This document shows positions 1-6,793 of a DNA stretch of 26,162 nucleotides, in pieces; the stretch's first letter is position 1, and every line of letters starts with the position of its first letter. A program made the position numbers and the translations under genes. Where the stretch lies: positions 1 through 26,162 of IMG/VR virus record IMGVR_UViG_3300022074_000332; one strand, 5' to 3'. Under the pieces are notes generated by a model that saw only the letters and a program-made list of their open reading frames with translations, did no database searches and had not been told where the DNA came from. This stretch comes from a virus.

Positions 1-1
1 T

Positions 2-811
2 GATGTAAACTATGCTATCATAAACCGTGCACCGTACTCATTCTACAGCAACGGGAAATACATCAAGTGTAGACTCAATGTAGAGCAAATCTCCTCTAAA
101 GAAATTGCCTTAGAAATAAGCGAAGGTGTTTGGGGTACTCTTACCATAAAGCAATTTTTAGGTTATCTTTCTCATTATCTGCATGGAACAAACCGAGGAA
201 GTTGGGCCTTTACCTCCCCAGAAAGACTGTACGAAAGAGTGATGGGTAAAGAGGGACGAGAATCAGACATCAAAGTTATGGAAAGTTTCCTCATCCAAAA
301 CAGGACGAGAAACCTTGTAAATCAACGAGCAGAAGTCCTTCTAAAAGAAACACTTGAAAAGCACGGTGAAAAAATTAAACACTATAGTTTAAAGAAACAC
401 ACCGCTACAACTAACATCCTCTTTGTTCAAGGGATAGAAAACGACTGGGTTATCCGGTGGACTTCTTCTAACTCTGACAGGGAAGGAAGACAGTTGGTTA
501 GAACAGAATACATAGAAACCGGATTAATTGAACTACCCACAGGTTTTTTGAGCAAAAATAAATCGTATGGTATTCCTGATAGCGCAGAACGAGATGATTG
601 GTACGGTGTTTGTGTGGATAATCTACAAACAAACTCTCCTCAAGTTGACCAAGCCATTTCTAGAGTCCTTGTTTGTTTGAACGATAAATCGGCAAAGCAA
701 ATGGTTTCCACAATGAGAGGTATTGACCCTGCTAAACTCAGAATAGATTTTGACTCCTTTCTTCAACAAGAAGAAAATGTCATATTTTCATTAAAAGGGA
801 CGGCGAAGTAG
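2..811 (+). CDS. Hypothetical protein, 5'-truncated by the window edge
   Basis: The frame is open from base 2 to the TAG at 809-811, about 269 residues, so the gene begins upstream of the window. The GTG/ATG pair near 239-244 is internal and not a start, because the 79 codons before it read through with plausible protein sequence. The product looks soluble, with no membrane segment. Its first half is rich in aromatic residues (for example FYSNGKYIKCRL and HYLHGTNRGSWAF) and its C-terminal part is acidic. I do not recognise a family. The stop is directly followed by the TFB start codon, so the two are probably co-transcribed. Confidence 0.75.
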   Translation, partial: DVNYAIINRAPYSFYSNGKYIKCRLNVEQISSKEIALEISEGVWGTLTIKQFLGYLSHYLHGTNRGSWAFTSPERLYERVMGKEGRESDIKVMESFLIQNRTRNLVNQRAEVLLKETLEKHGEKIKHYSLKKHTATTNILFVQGIENDWVIRWTSSNSDREGRQLVRTEYIETGLIELPTGFLSKNKSYGIPDSAERDDWYGVCVDNLQTNSPQVDQAISRVLVCLNDKSAKQMVSTMRGIDPAKLRIDFDSFLQQEENVIFSLKGTAK

Positions 812-1633
812 ATGTTACCGTGCATAGAGTGCGGAGAAACCTCGTATCATTTTGATGAACATTTGGGAGAGCGAGTGTGTAATAGTTGTGGTCTTGTTGT
901 TGTTACTGAACCATTTGAACAAGAGGTTAGACTGTACGATAAAGAAGGCAACGCCATCCGTTCAGTGGACAAACTTGTAGGTTCTAAGTCCGTCAATAAA
1001 TACGACCGAGTGATGTCAACTCATGTTCTTAGAGGTTTAACCCTGAGTAAAATGTGTATGGCTTCTCTTACACAATCACGCTCCCTGATAAACAGGATAG
1101 AAAACGCTTATCTCTCTTGTTTCCGAGCGGGTGTTTTTGGCATGACCACCTATGAATGTAGGGCGACCGCTCTAACACTTTATCTTCTGAGAGAAAGAGA
1201 CTTACCCTACACATTATCGCAAGTCTGTGAAGAGTTTGGTTCCAGTAAAAAAGATGTTTCTAGACTAACAAAAAAAATAGCAAAGCACTTTGGAACGGTT
1301 GGGACAAACCAAATGAATTATCTCGGACTCGTAGAGAAACATGCTCTCTCTATGAAAGACTTAGATTTTTCAAACTCTTGCGGAAGAGTATTTTCTAAGT
1401 TTGAAAGTCTTGTCCAAGAGAGAGGACAGACACTCAAGCCCAACTATGTGGCCGCATCACTCTACATTACGAATCTACTAGAATACAAAAGATTCACTCA
1501 AAAACAAATTGGAGAGGAGTGCGGCTGTTCCAAAAGGACTGTCCGTGGAATGACAAAAGAATTACTTGCCTTAATTGGTAAAACTGAAAAAGAAATTAAA
1601 GGGAAGGGAATACAATGGTTTACTTCGGTGTGA
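812..1633 (+). CDS. tfb: Transcription initiation factor TFB (TFIIB-like)
   Basis: Archaeal TFB bridges TBP on promoter DNA and RNA polymerase. The N-terminal zinc ribbon is plain: C4-x2-C7 and C23-x2-C26, followed by a charged linker (about residues 35-60) in the B-reader position. Two helical cyclin-like repeats follow (about 70-160 and 165-262). The second ends in a helix-turn-helix-like stretch (QIGEECGCSKRTVRGMTKEL) typical of the BRE-reading part of the family. At 273 residues it is a little shorter than typical cellular TFBs of about 300. The start follows the previous stop immediately, and the 3' end overlaps the next gene by 19 nt. A virus-coded TFB would let the virus redirect host RNA polymerase to its own promoters (inference). 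The family call is firm. Confidence 0.93.
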   Translation: MLPCIECGETSYHFDEHLGERVCNSCGLVVVTEPFEQEVRLYDKEGNAIRSVDKLVGSKSVNKYDRVMSTHVLRGLTLSKMCMASLTQSRSLINRIENAYLSCFRAGVFGMTTYECRATALTLYLLRERDLPYTLSQVCEEFGSSKKDVSRLTKKIAKHFGTVGTNQMNYLGLVEKHALSMKDLDFSNSCGRVFSKFESLVQERGQTLKPNYVAASLYITNLLEYKRFTQKQIGEECGCSKRTVRGMTKELLALIGKTEKEIKGKGIQWFTSV

Positions 1634-1797
1634 AAAAAGGAACAGGCAGGACTTATTGCAGGCTATGTTCCATGGCTATAGATGAAGGACAGCCCGTTAT
1701 TTATGTTGGTGGCTACCGAACAAGTGGACAAGTCCACGCTTTACCTGAACATTGTCCGTATCTTAGGAAAAGATTGGAAGAATTAAAGGAGGAATAA
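1615..1797 (+). CDS. Small zinc-binding protein (CxxC...HC)
   Basis: A 60-residue protein with C15-x2-C18 and, 23 residues on, H41-x4-H46-C47. This is a likely treble-clef or PARP-finger-like zinc site, followed by a charged C-terminal helix (RKRLEELKEE). The gene overlaps the end of TFB by 19 nt and has an AAGGGAA Shine-Dalgarno inside TFB. Its own last codons form the GGAGGAAT ribosome site of the next gene. No function can be assigned; the position suggests a transcription-linked or DNA-binding accessory factor, which is inference only. Confidence 0.7.
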   Translation: MVYFGVKKGTGRTYCRLCSMAIDEGQPVIYVGGYRTSGQVHALPEHCPYLRKRLEELKEE

Positions 1798-1799
1798 AT

Positions 1800-1970
1800 A
1801 TGAAAATTATAGTTACGACATTAAAGACATGTAAGGAATGTGGAGAGTTGAAATTGACTCAACATGACCTTTGTAAAGAATGTAGAGGAACGCCAAACAC
1901 CATTGGCGATGAAAAACAACGGGGCTTTCTCCGTCGCATCCTTGATGATGTGAAAAAGAAGGAGGAATAG
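1800..1970 (+). CDS. Tiny zinc-ribbon protein, 56 aa
   Basis: Read directly from the sequence: ATG at 1800, TAG at 1968-1970. Two CxxC knuckles (C11-x2-C14 and C25-x2-C28) lie 10 residues apart and form a compact zinc ribbon. A basic and acidic C-terminal half ends in VKKKEE. The start is preceded by GGAGGAAT (1788-1795) at a 4-nt spacing, the house pattern here. The stop TAG is itself part of the ribosome site of the following E1-like gene (GGAGGAATAG at 1961-1970), so the two are translationally coupled. Function unknown. Confidence 0.72.
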   Translation: MKIIVTTLKTCKECGELKLTQHDLCKECRGTPNTIGDEKQRGFLRRILDDVKKKEE

Positions 1971-1972
1971 AA

Positions 1973-2530
1973 ATGAAAAGAAAAGTATTGATAATTGGAG
2001 CAGGTGGTATTGGGAGTTTCCTTGTGCCCCTTCTAGATAAGACGGGCCTTTACGCCATTACGGTTAGCGACCCCGACACCGTAGAAACGAAGAATTTGAC
2101 TTACCAAAACTTCAACGAGGATGATGTAGGTTCTCTCAAGGTTATGGCCTTGCAGAAAAAACACACGATTAGCCCCAACAAGTTTCCTATCTTGACAGAG
2201 GGACAACTTGCTGGCTACGACCTCGTGGTTTGCTGTGTAGACAATTTGACTGCACGACGCCTTCTCTACCGCTCTCAGGGCTTCCCTTGGCTTGACCTAC
2301 GAGCACAGGGTAGAAACTGCGCCTACATCACCTACAAGGCCGACCCTGCCACTTACGACACTTTGTTGTCCGGTCCTGATGGGAGTTTTTCTTGTCAAGG
2401 GGATGCTTGGGATGGCTCCAACGAGGCTGTCCACTTCATGCAGGTGGCAGTTGCGGGTATCGGTTCTGAATGGATTCAGCGTTGGTTTAACGACGAAGAA
2501 GTGAACGGGTTTGGAACCCTTTTCGTTTGA
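1973..2530 (+). CDS. E1/ThiF/MoeB-like adenylyltransferase-fold protein
   Basis: The family activates the C-terminus of ubiquitin-like proteins or small sulfur carriers by ATP-dependent adenylation. The N-terminus is a Rossmann nucleotide site (IIGAGGIGSF, G9-x-G11-G12-x-G14), followed by the E1 signature D33-x-D35-x-V37-x3-N41-L42-x2-Q45 and the conserved lysine in GSLK. An aspartate follows in CCVDN. The arginine normally found in the NLxRQ motif is tyrosine here (Y44). At 185 residues it is only the core fold, without the catalytic-cysteine and ubiquitin-fold domains of eukaryotic E1s. C115 or the cysteine in FSCQG could act in transfer, but this is unproven. Ten bases downstream lies a JAMM protease, a pairing known from ubiquitin-like systems in bacteria and plasmids (PRTRC, CBASS Cap2/Cap3, Bil). 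Confidence 0.85.
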   Translation: MKRKVLIIGAGGIGSFLVPLLDKTGLYAITVSDPDTVETKNLTYQNFNEDDVGSLKVMALQKKHTISPNKFPILTEGQLAGYDLVVCCVDNLTARRLLYRSQGFPWLDLRAQGRNCAYITYKADPATYDTLLSGPDGSFSCQGDAWDGSNEAVHFMQVAVAGIGSEWIQRWFNDEEVNGFGTLFV

Positions 2531-2539
2531 GGTGAAAAC

Positions 2540-3115
2540 ATGGAAAAGAAAACAACAGGAGAATTGATAGAAGAAATACGAACCAAAAAGTCAGCACATC
2601 AACTTTGGCTTAGAAGTAAAGTTGCCCCTTACATAACAAGCATTTGGGAAGACTTGCTAGAATCAGATGAAGGGTCAGGAAAAGATACCATCCACAGTCT
2701 TGAATTTCATGACGCTATTTGGATGGCTTCAACTTGGCTACTACCCGGTCTTGAAGTCCAAGTTGTGGTTGATGATAATTGGAACCTTTTCATTTCTTCA
2801 GGAACCGCAGGTTTCGTAGGGTTTCCAAAGGAACCCAAAGGATTGAAATTACCGATTCGTTGCTGGATTCATACCCACCCGTTCGGAAGCGCATACTTTT
2901 CCGGCATTGATTGGAACACGGTTTCTGTGTGGGAGCAACACATGGACTGCGCCTATGTCCTAGGTGGAGGCAACCACTACGGTTTCTGGGAACAAGAAAA
3001 CCCCAACGAGTTGACAATCTACCATGAACCCGTTGATGGATTCAAGGATAAATTCAGAGTGCAAGTAAAGAGTGAAAGTCTCAACATACCTGAACCTAAA
3101 GGTGAAATGGAATGA
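2540..3115 (+). CDS. JAB/MPN+ (JAMM) zinc metalloprotease
   Basis: The JAMM signature is exact: H111-T-H113 followed by seven residues, then S121-x2-D124 (HTHPFGSAYFSGID). These residues coordinate zinc in deubiquitinase-type isopeptidases such as Rpn11. A conserved upstream glutamate is expected; E72 in PGLEVQV is the best-placed candidate. The N-terminal 60 residues are helical and charged; the MPN fold probably spans about 65-175. The start has AGGTGA 4 nt upstream. It lies directly behind the E1-like gene, so the pair could conjugate and remove, or process, a ubiquitin-like tail. JAMM proteins also occur in tail modules of some phages, but no tail gene is nearby. The fold is confident; the substrate is unknown. 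Confidence 0.87.
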   Translation: MEKKTTGELIEEIRTKKSAHQLWLRSKVAPYITSIWEDLLESDEGSGKDTIHSLEFHDAIWMASTWLLPGLEVQVVVDDNWNLFISSGTAGFVGFPKEPKGLKLPIRCWIHTHPFGSAYFSGIDWNTVSVWEQHMDCAYVLGGGNHYGFWEQENPNELTIYHEPVDGFKDKFRVQVKSESLNIPEPKGEME

Positions 3116-3333
3116 CCTACACAGAAAAAGATATTGGAAAGGTTATCACTTACGAGGGACATAACGGAACTCTAAGGGACGAGAGAATCGTTCATGTGTA
3201 TTGTCAAATATGTTCTGCTCAGTTTATTGGCCCAATTAGAGAGGCCGGTGGATTTCTAGGAGCGCATGAGTTGTTTCACAACTGGGAGTTCGCCGCTATG
3301 ATTCAAGAAAAGAATGGAGGTTTGGTTCCTTGA
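3112..3333 (+). CDS. C2H2-like zinc-finger small protein
   Basis: A 73-residue protein whose start overlaps the JAMM stop as ATGA, with AGGTGA at 3100-3105. The centre holds CQIC and, 15 residues later, HELFH, a C-x2-C...H-x3-H arrangement like a single classical zinc finger. It ends in KNGGLVP. A Gly-Gly close to the C-terminus, immediately downstream of an E1/JAMM pair, is the only hint of a ubiquitin-like processed tail in this cluster. However, the body of the protein looks like a zinc finger and not a beta-grasp fold. Function unknown. Confidence 0.7.
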   Translation: MTYTEKDIGKVITYEGHNGTLRDERIVHVYCQICSAQFIGPIREAGGFLGAHELFHNWEFAAMIQEKNGGLVP

Positions 3334-3355
3334 CCGAAGGCGTGGAGGTGACAGC

Positions 3356-3967
3356 ATGAGCCTACACGAGAACTTCGGAAAGGGAAACAGGGACGCCAAT
3401 GAGAACCTTACGGCTAACGATGTGGTTTACACTCCTAGAGAAATTGCTAGACAAATGATTGCATTTTATGACCTAAAAGACAACGATAGAGTGCTTGACC
3501 CGTGTGCTGGTGATGGAGCATTCTTTGACCAATATCCAAAACATATACTCGCTAAATTCCGAATGGAGATTACAGAAGGTCTAGATTTTTTTGATTGGAA
3601 TACTAATTCAAGCCCTAAAATTGATTGGATTATCACCAACCCACCCTATAGCATCTACGAAGAATTCTGTCATAAAGCGTTTGAAGTCGCAGACAATGTT
3701 TGCTTTCTTGTCCCCTTGTCAAAAGTTGTGTCAAGTTTAGGTCGCATTCAAGCCACCATGGACTACGGAGGTTTTGTTTCTATTCACATCATCGGTGCGA
3801 GTCAATGCGGATTCCCGTTCGGATTTCCTGCGGCGGCTGTCCACATGAAGAGAGGCTATGAGGGAAAAACTGAAATTAAGATGTGGGAAGATAAAACACA
3901 ACGAAGCCTTCTAGACTACGCCTCAGTCGTTGACGAAGACGAAGAAGCCTACAAATATTCAGTGTGA
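3356..3967 (+). CDS. Orphan N6-adenine-type DNA methyltransferase
   Basis: Class I SAM-dependent methyltransferase. The SAM-binding motif I is DPCAGDGAF (residues 48-56) and the catalytic motif IV is NPPY (95-98), the signature of amino-methylating (adenine or N4-cytosine) DNA enzymes. Upstream, DVVYTPREIARQM is the usual lead-in of this family. At 203 residues there is no obvious separate target-recognition domain and no restriction endonuclease beside it, so it is probably solitary, perhaps masking viral DNA from host restriction (inference). The start at 3356 is chosen because GGAGGTGA lies 4 nt before it; the in-frame ATG at 3314 lies inside the previous gene and lacks such a site. Confidence 0.85.
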   Translation: MSLHENFGKGNRDANENLTANDVVYTPREIARQMIAFYDLKDNDRVLDPCAGDGAFFDQYPKHILAKFRMEITEGLDFFDWNTNSSPKIDWIITNPPYSIYEEFCHKAFEVADNVCFLVPLSKVVSSLGRIQATMDYGGFVSIHIIGASQCGFPFGFPAAAVHMKRGYEGKTEIKMWEDKTQRSLLDYASVVDEDEEAYKYSV

Positions 3968-3971
3968 TACC

Positions 3972-4175
3972 ATGAAGTGCTACAAATGCAAAAGCGACAA
4001 TGTAGAAGTTTTCTTCCCAAAGGGTAGGAAGAGGAAAAAAATGAATCATATGGTTTACTGCCAAGATTGTAAAGCCGTAAAGTATGTTTTCGTTCTAGGC
4101 AAAAAATCTGAAAAAATCAGAGAATATGTGCAAATAGACGACTACATCAAAAGAGGAGACAATATATACCGTTGA
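3972..4175 (+). CDS. Small zinc-ribbon protein, 67 aa
   Basis: C3-x2-C6 and C30-x2-C33 form a zinc ribbon around a lysine/arginine-rich loop (KGRKRKK), followed by a beta-like, charged tail. The start is set by GTGA ending 4 nt before ATG 3972. The longer frame from 3930 would lie inside the methyltransferase gene. The basic loop suggests nucleic-acid contact; nothing more specific can be said. Confidence 0.72.
   Translation: MKCYKCKSDNVEVFFPKGRKRKKMNHMVYCQDCKAVKYVFVLGKKSEKIREYVQIDDYIKRGDNIYR
4161..4168 (+). promoter_or_regulatory. Candidate TATA box of a leaderless promoter for the chaperonin pair
   Basis: AATATATA is centred about 26 nt before the ATG at 4191, the spacing expected between an archaeal TATA box and a start site at the ATG itself. 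A purine-rich stretch (GAGGAGAC) in the BRE position precedes it. The 15 nt between the genes carry no Shine-Dalgarno, unlike most starts here, and instead form a small inverted repeat (GAGAA at 4174-4178, TTCTC at 4183-4187). A leaderless transcript would fit, but the motif is short and AT-rich sequence is common. Confidence 0.4.
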
Positions 4176-4190
4176 GAATCTATTCTCCGC

Positions 4191-4403
4191 ATGAAGCATG
4201 TCGGAGACTGGGTAGTTATCCAAATAGAAGAAAGCGAATCAGAACACGGAATTATTTCCACTGATGAAAATAGCGGTATGGTTGTTGATTCAGCCGTAAA
4301 GAAACTCATTGGTAAGAGAGTATTCTATTCAATTGATAAAGCAAAGAAAAATCAAGGATATGTCTTTGTCCCCTTTGCTGATATTTACGGGGTGATAGAA
4401 TGA
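4191..4403 (+). CDS. Miniature GroES-like co-chaperonin (Cpn10)
   Basis: A 70-residue protein that follows the GroES pattern: GDWVVIQIEE at the start (compare the HDRVIVKRKE strand of GroES), then HGII in place of the mobile-loop hydrophobic tripeptide region. It continues with GMVVDSA, IGKRVFYS (compare VGDIVIF) and FADIYGVIE at the end (compare ESDILAIVE). It is about 27 residues shorter than E. coli GroES, mainly from the middle, where the roof loop lies. Its stop overlaps the start of the GroEL-type gene as ATGA. The similarity is weak when taken alone, but the adjacent chaperonin makes the call likely. Phage T4 Gp31 is a precedent for a divergent viral co-chaperonin. Confidence 0.75.
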   Translation: MKHVGDWVVIQIEESESEHGIISTDENSGMVVDSAVKKLIGKRVFYSIDKAKKNQGYVFVPFADIYGVIE

Positions 4404-5923
4404 TTAAATTCGGAGAAAGTGTAAAAGAAAAACTGCTAGAAGGCATTAATCTTGTAGCCGATACAGTGAGTCCAACCCTTGGCCCTCAAGCGAGAACAGC
4501 CATATTGCAAGGGAATCCTCCTATCGTTATCAACGACGGAGTGACGATTGCAAAACATGTCTCTCATGAGGACCCTTATGTGCAAATGGGTGTTCAACTC
4601 ATCCAAAATCTGGCGTTCAAGGCCCAATCTAAAGCAGGAGATGGAACAACTACTGCGTGCGTTCTAGCACAGTCTCTATGCAACTCTCTCATGTCTTTGG
4701 ATATTTCCAACATTCACGAATTCAGAGAGGAGTTGGAGTCCACAAGGGAAGATATGCTTCAAGCGTTGGATGAAATTTCAATTCCCGTAGAGAGTGGAGA
4801 AAAAATCCTAGAGGTTGCAACGATTGCCGCCAACAATGACCCCGTTTTGGGTCAACTTATTTCTGATGTCTTTTCTTTTGTTGGAAAGGATGGAGTTATT
4901 TCTGTAGAAGAGGGTCATGGATTAATCACAGAATATGAATTGAAACAGGGTCTTGAATTAGAGAACGGCTACATTTCACATCTATTTGCCAACCAAGACA
5001 GCGGGGAGTGTATTTTAGAGAAACCGCTGATTTTAACTACAAACAAAGTTATTCTTAATTTTGCAGATTTACTTCCTTCTCTTGAGTATGCTTCATCACA
5101 AGGGCGACCGCTCCTGTTAATTTGTGCCGACCTTCAGGGTTCGGCCCTTTCCAATGTTTTAGCAAATGTCGTTCAGGGGAGAATACAAGTCGGTGTTTGT
5201 AGAGCGCCAAACCACGGAGATGCTAGACTGGACGAATTAAAAGACATCATATCTGTTGTAGGTGGTAAGTTGTTTTCCAACGAAGCAAAAGACGATATGA
5301 AAATAATTGACGCTTCTTGTTTTGGTTCTTGCGAAAGGTCTGTGTTAAACCAAGTAAACACAACCTTGGTCGGAGGAGCAGGAAGGGAAGAAGAAGTCCA
5401 AGAGAGAGTAGAGTCCTTAACAGAGTTATACAAGTCTGCAAACAATGATTGGATTCGTGAAAGACTCACAACGAGGATAGCACGGCTGAAAGGCGGTGTC
5501 GCAGTCATTCGTGTCGGTGGAGGTTCCAGTGTAGAATTGCGAGAAACAAAGGAACGCCTTGACGACGCTCTCAATGCAACGAAGGCCGCTCTACAAGAGG
5601 GTGTAATTGTCGGAGGAGGTCTAGGAATTATCATGGCGTTTTCTACTCTTAGCAGTAAAAGGAAAATACATCCAATGTTTACGGATGTATTTTTGACCCC
5701 AACAGAAGTCCTCTTGAGAAACGCTGACGCCGACAATTCTCTTTGGGATGATATACATGCCGAGGAATTGGTAGGCTTTAACGCAAAGACACGAACAGTA
5801 GAGAACCTTTGGAATGCTGGCGTGATTGACCCTGTAAAGGTCACCAAGAGCAGTCTATCCGCCGCCTTTTCAATCGCCCTCATGTTTTTAACCACGGAAG
5901 TCGCCGTTTTATTGGAGGAGTAA
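4400..5923 (+). CDS. groEL: Group I chaperonin (GroEL/Hsp60-like)
   Basis: A bacterial-type chaperonin subunit that would form an ATP-driven folding ring. Visible landmarks: TLGPQAR at 26-32, NDGVTIAK with catalytic D46 at 45-52, GDGTTTA at 80-86, GKDGVISVEEG near 165, and the closing equatorial block GGVAVIRVGG...DALNATKAALQEGVIVGGG with the ATP-hydrolysing aspartate of DAL. The C-terminal block DPVKVTKSSL matches GroEL DPTKVTRSAL. These are group I, not thermosome, signatures. Length is 507 against about 545 residues; the Gly-Gly-Met tail of GroEL is absent (it ends VAVLLEE). GGTGA lies 4 nt before the start. It probably folds virion or replication proteins. Antisense frames across it are shadows. 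Confidence 0.95.
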   Translation: MIKFGESVKEKLLEGINLVADTVSPTLGPQARTAILQGNPPIVINDGVTIAKHVSHEDPYVQMGVQLIQNLAFKAQSKAGDGTTTACVLAQSLCNSLMSLDISNIHEFREELESTREDMLQALDEISIPVESGEKILEVATIAANNDPVLGQLISDVFSFVGKDGVISVEEGHGLITEYELKQGLELENGYISHLFANQDSGECILEKPLILTTNKVILNFADLLPSLEYASSQGRPLLLICADLQGSALSNVLANVVQGRIQVGVCRAPNHGDARLDELKDIISVVGGKLFSNEAKDDMKIIDASCFGSCERSVLNQVNTTLVGGAGREEEVQERVESLTELYKSANNDWIRERLTTRIARLKGGVAVIRVGGGSSVELRETKERLDDALNATKAALQEGVIVGGGLGIIMAFSTLSSKRKIHPMFTDVFLTPTEVLLRNADADNSLWDDIHAEELVGFNAKTRTVENLWNAGVIDPVKVTKSSLSAAFSIALMFLTTEVAVLLEE

Positions 5924-5924
5924 T

Positions 5925-6320
5925 ATGAAAAGAGCCGTGACGGTCACGCTACCTGCCCCACACAAAGCGCAAATCAAATGCCCTATTTGTGAAGGCAACA
6001 AGTGCAAGATTTGTAACATGACTGGACATTTGAAAATAGATGTAGCCCCTAAAATCCCTATTCAGCGAGCGCACATCATCAAGTATGTAGTTGATAACAT
6101 ACACGATGTTGCTTCTGAAATTACACGCACATACGGTTTAACCCCTGAAATAAACACCAAGGAAATTATTAAGATAGAGGATGCTCAGTATGAGATTGTG
6201 CAAATCTCTTCTTTGGGTGGGGCTTGTTGGGTTGTTAATCGTTTAGACGAATTGGAAACTCCCAGATATTTTGTTTCAAGAAAGGAGTTGAAGAAATTTT
6301 CCGAGGGATGGATTGAATGA
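5925..6320 (+). CDS. Zinc-knuckle protein, DnaJ-like CxxC pair
   Basis: A 131-residue protein with an N-terminal CPICEGNKCKICNMTGH stretch (residues 19-35). The two CxxC units are separated by a short glycine-containing turn and recall half of the DnaJ zinc centre (CxxCxGxG). The remainder is alpha/beta, with IIKIEDAQYEIVQIS followed by a tail. No J domain is present. GGAGGA lies just inside the end of the chaperonin gene, and only one base separates the two genes, so a role beside the chaperonin is possible but unproven. Confidence 0.75.
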   Translation: MKRAVTVTLPAPHKAQIKCPICEGNKCKICNMTGHLKIDVAPKIPIQRAHIIKYVVDNIHDVASEITRTYGLTPEINTKEIIKIEDAQYEIVQISSLGGACWVVNRLDELETPRYFVSRKELKKFSEGWIE

Positions 6321-6451
6321 CCTTTGGCGGATACTTTTTGTTGCTCTGTATTTTTGCAGGCTTGTATTGGTTGGGATTGAAAGTCAACCCACCATTACAG
6401 GAAAAAATTATTTCCGAATCTAATAATCTTTTAAGTGGTGATGAAGAATGA
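6317..6451 (+). CDS. Single-pass membrane mini-protein, 44 aa
   Basis: Starts at an ATGA overlap with the previous gene and ends at an ATGA overlap with the next. Residues 3-21 (FGGYFLLLCIFAGLYWLGL) form one hydrophobic segment, followed by a short polar, acidic C-terminal tail. There is no cleavage site and no recognisable family. The tight two-sided overlap supports it as a real gene despite its size. Confidence 0.6.
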   Translation: MTFGGYFLLLCIFAGLYWLGLKVNPPLQEKIISESNNLLSGDEE

Positions 6452-6660
6452 CAGATACTCTTGATTTCCAAGGAAGAATCGTCAGAGACGAAATGAACCA
6501 AATCAAGATTCATCAGGGAACCTACTACGGAAAAGAAGTGGTAGATATTCGTTGGTACAAAGACGACAAGCCAACAAGAAAAGGAATACGACTAAACAAA
6601 ATAGAATTCAATACAATGTTAAAATTATTAAAAGATATGGAGGAATTGAAGAATGAATAA
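6448..6660 (+). CDS. PC4/p15-like ssDNA-binding transcription coactivator
   Basis: A 70-residue protein with the PC4 layout: a beta region with basic residues, then VVDIRWYKDD (compare the family's IDIREYY), a basic turn KPTRKGIRL (compare kkGisL), and a C-terminal amphipathic helix EFNTMLKLLKDMEEL. PC4 domains dimerise, bind single-stranded or melted DNA and assist TFIIB-dependent transcription or replication. Together with the TFB gene it suggests viral control of transcription. The 3' end contains the GGAGGAAT site (6639-6646) of the next gene, which overlaps by 8 nt. This is pattern recognition from a short protein. Confidence 0.7.
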   Translation: MTDTLDFQGRIVRDEMNQIKIHQGTYYGKEVVDIRWYKDDKPTRKGIRLNKIEFNTMLKLLKDMEELKNE

Positions 6661-6790
6661 AAAGCATATTGAAAAGCGAATAAATTATCTTATGAAGAAG
6701 GGACTCATACCTGAAATATATGACCCCTCCCTCAATCCCGCCTCGCCATTTTTCCGGCCTCCGGTAAGCAAAAAGAAAGAGGAGGAATGA
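6653..6790 (+). CDS. Hypothetical 45-aa basic protein
   Basis: ATG at 6653 with GGAGGAAT six bases upstream; TGA at 6788-6790. A lysine-rich N-terminal helix (MNKKHIEKRINYLMKKG) is followed by a proline-rich stretch (PSLNPASPFFRPP) and a KKKEEE end, which encodes the next ribosome site. No family recognised. Support comes from the ribosome site and from the fit between neighbours. Confidence 0.55.
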   Translation: MNKKHIEKRINYLMKKGLIPEIYDPSLNPASPFFRPPVSKKKEEE

Positions 6791-6793
6791 CTT

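Noticed and set aside
2292-2504. 70-codon plus-strand frame inside the E1-like gene
   Set aside because: Nested in another frame of a clear gene, no ribosome site, no recognisable motif.
3112-3333. Ubiquitin-like substrate of the E1/JAMM pair, from the KNGGLVP C-terminus
   Set aside because: The core carries a CxxC...HxxxH zinc-finger pattern rather than a beta-grasp outline; kept only as a remark.
5173-5895. 240-codon open frame antisense to the chaperonin gene
   Set aside because: Fully inside a confident GroEL gene, has no ribosome site, and its translation is a low-complexity shadow of codon bias.
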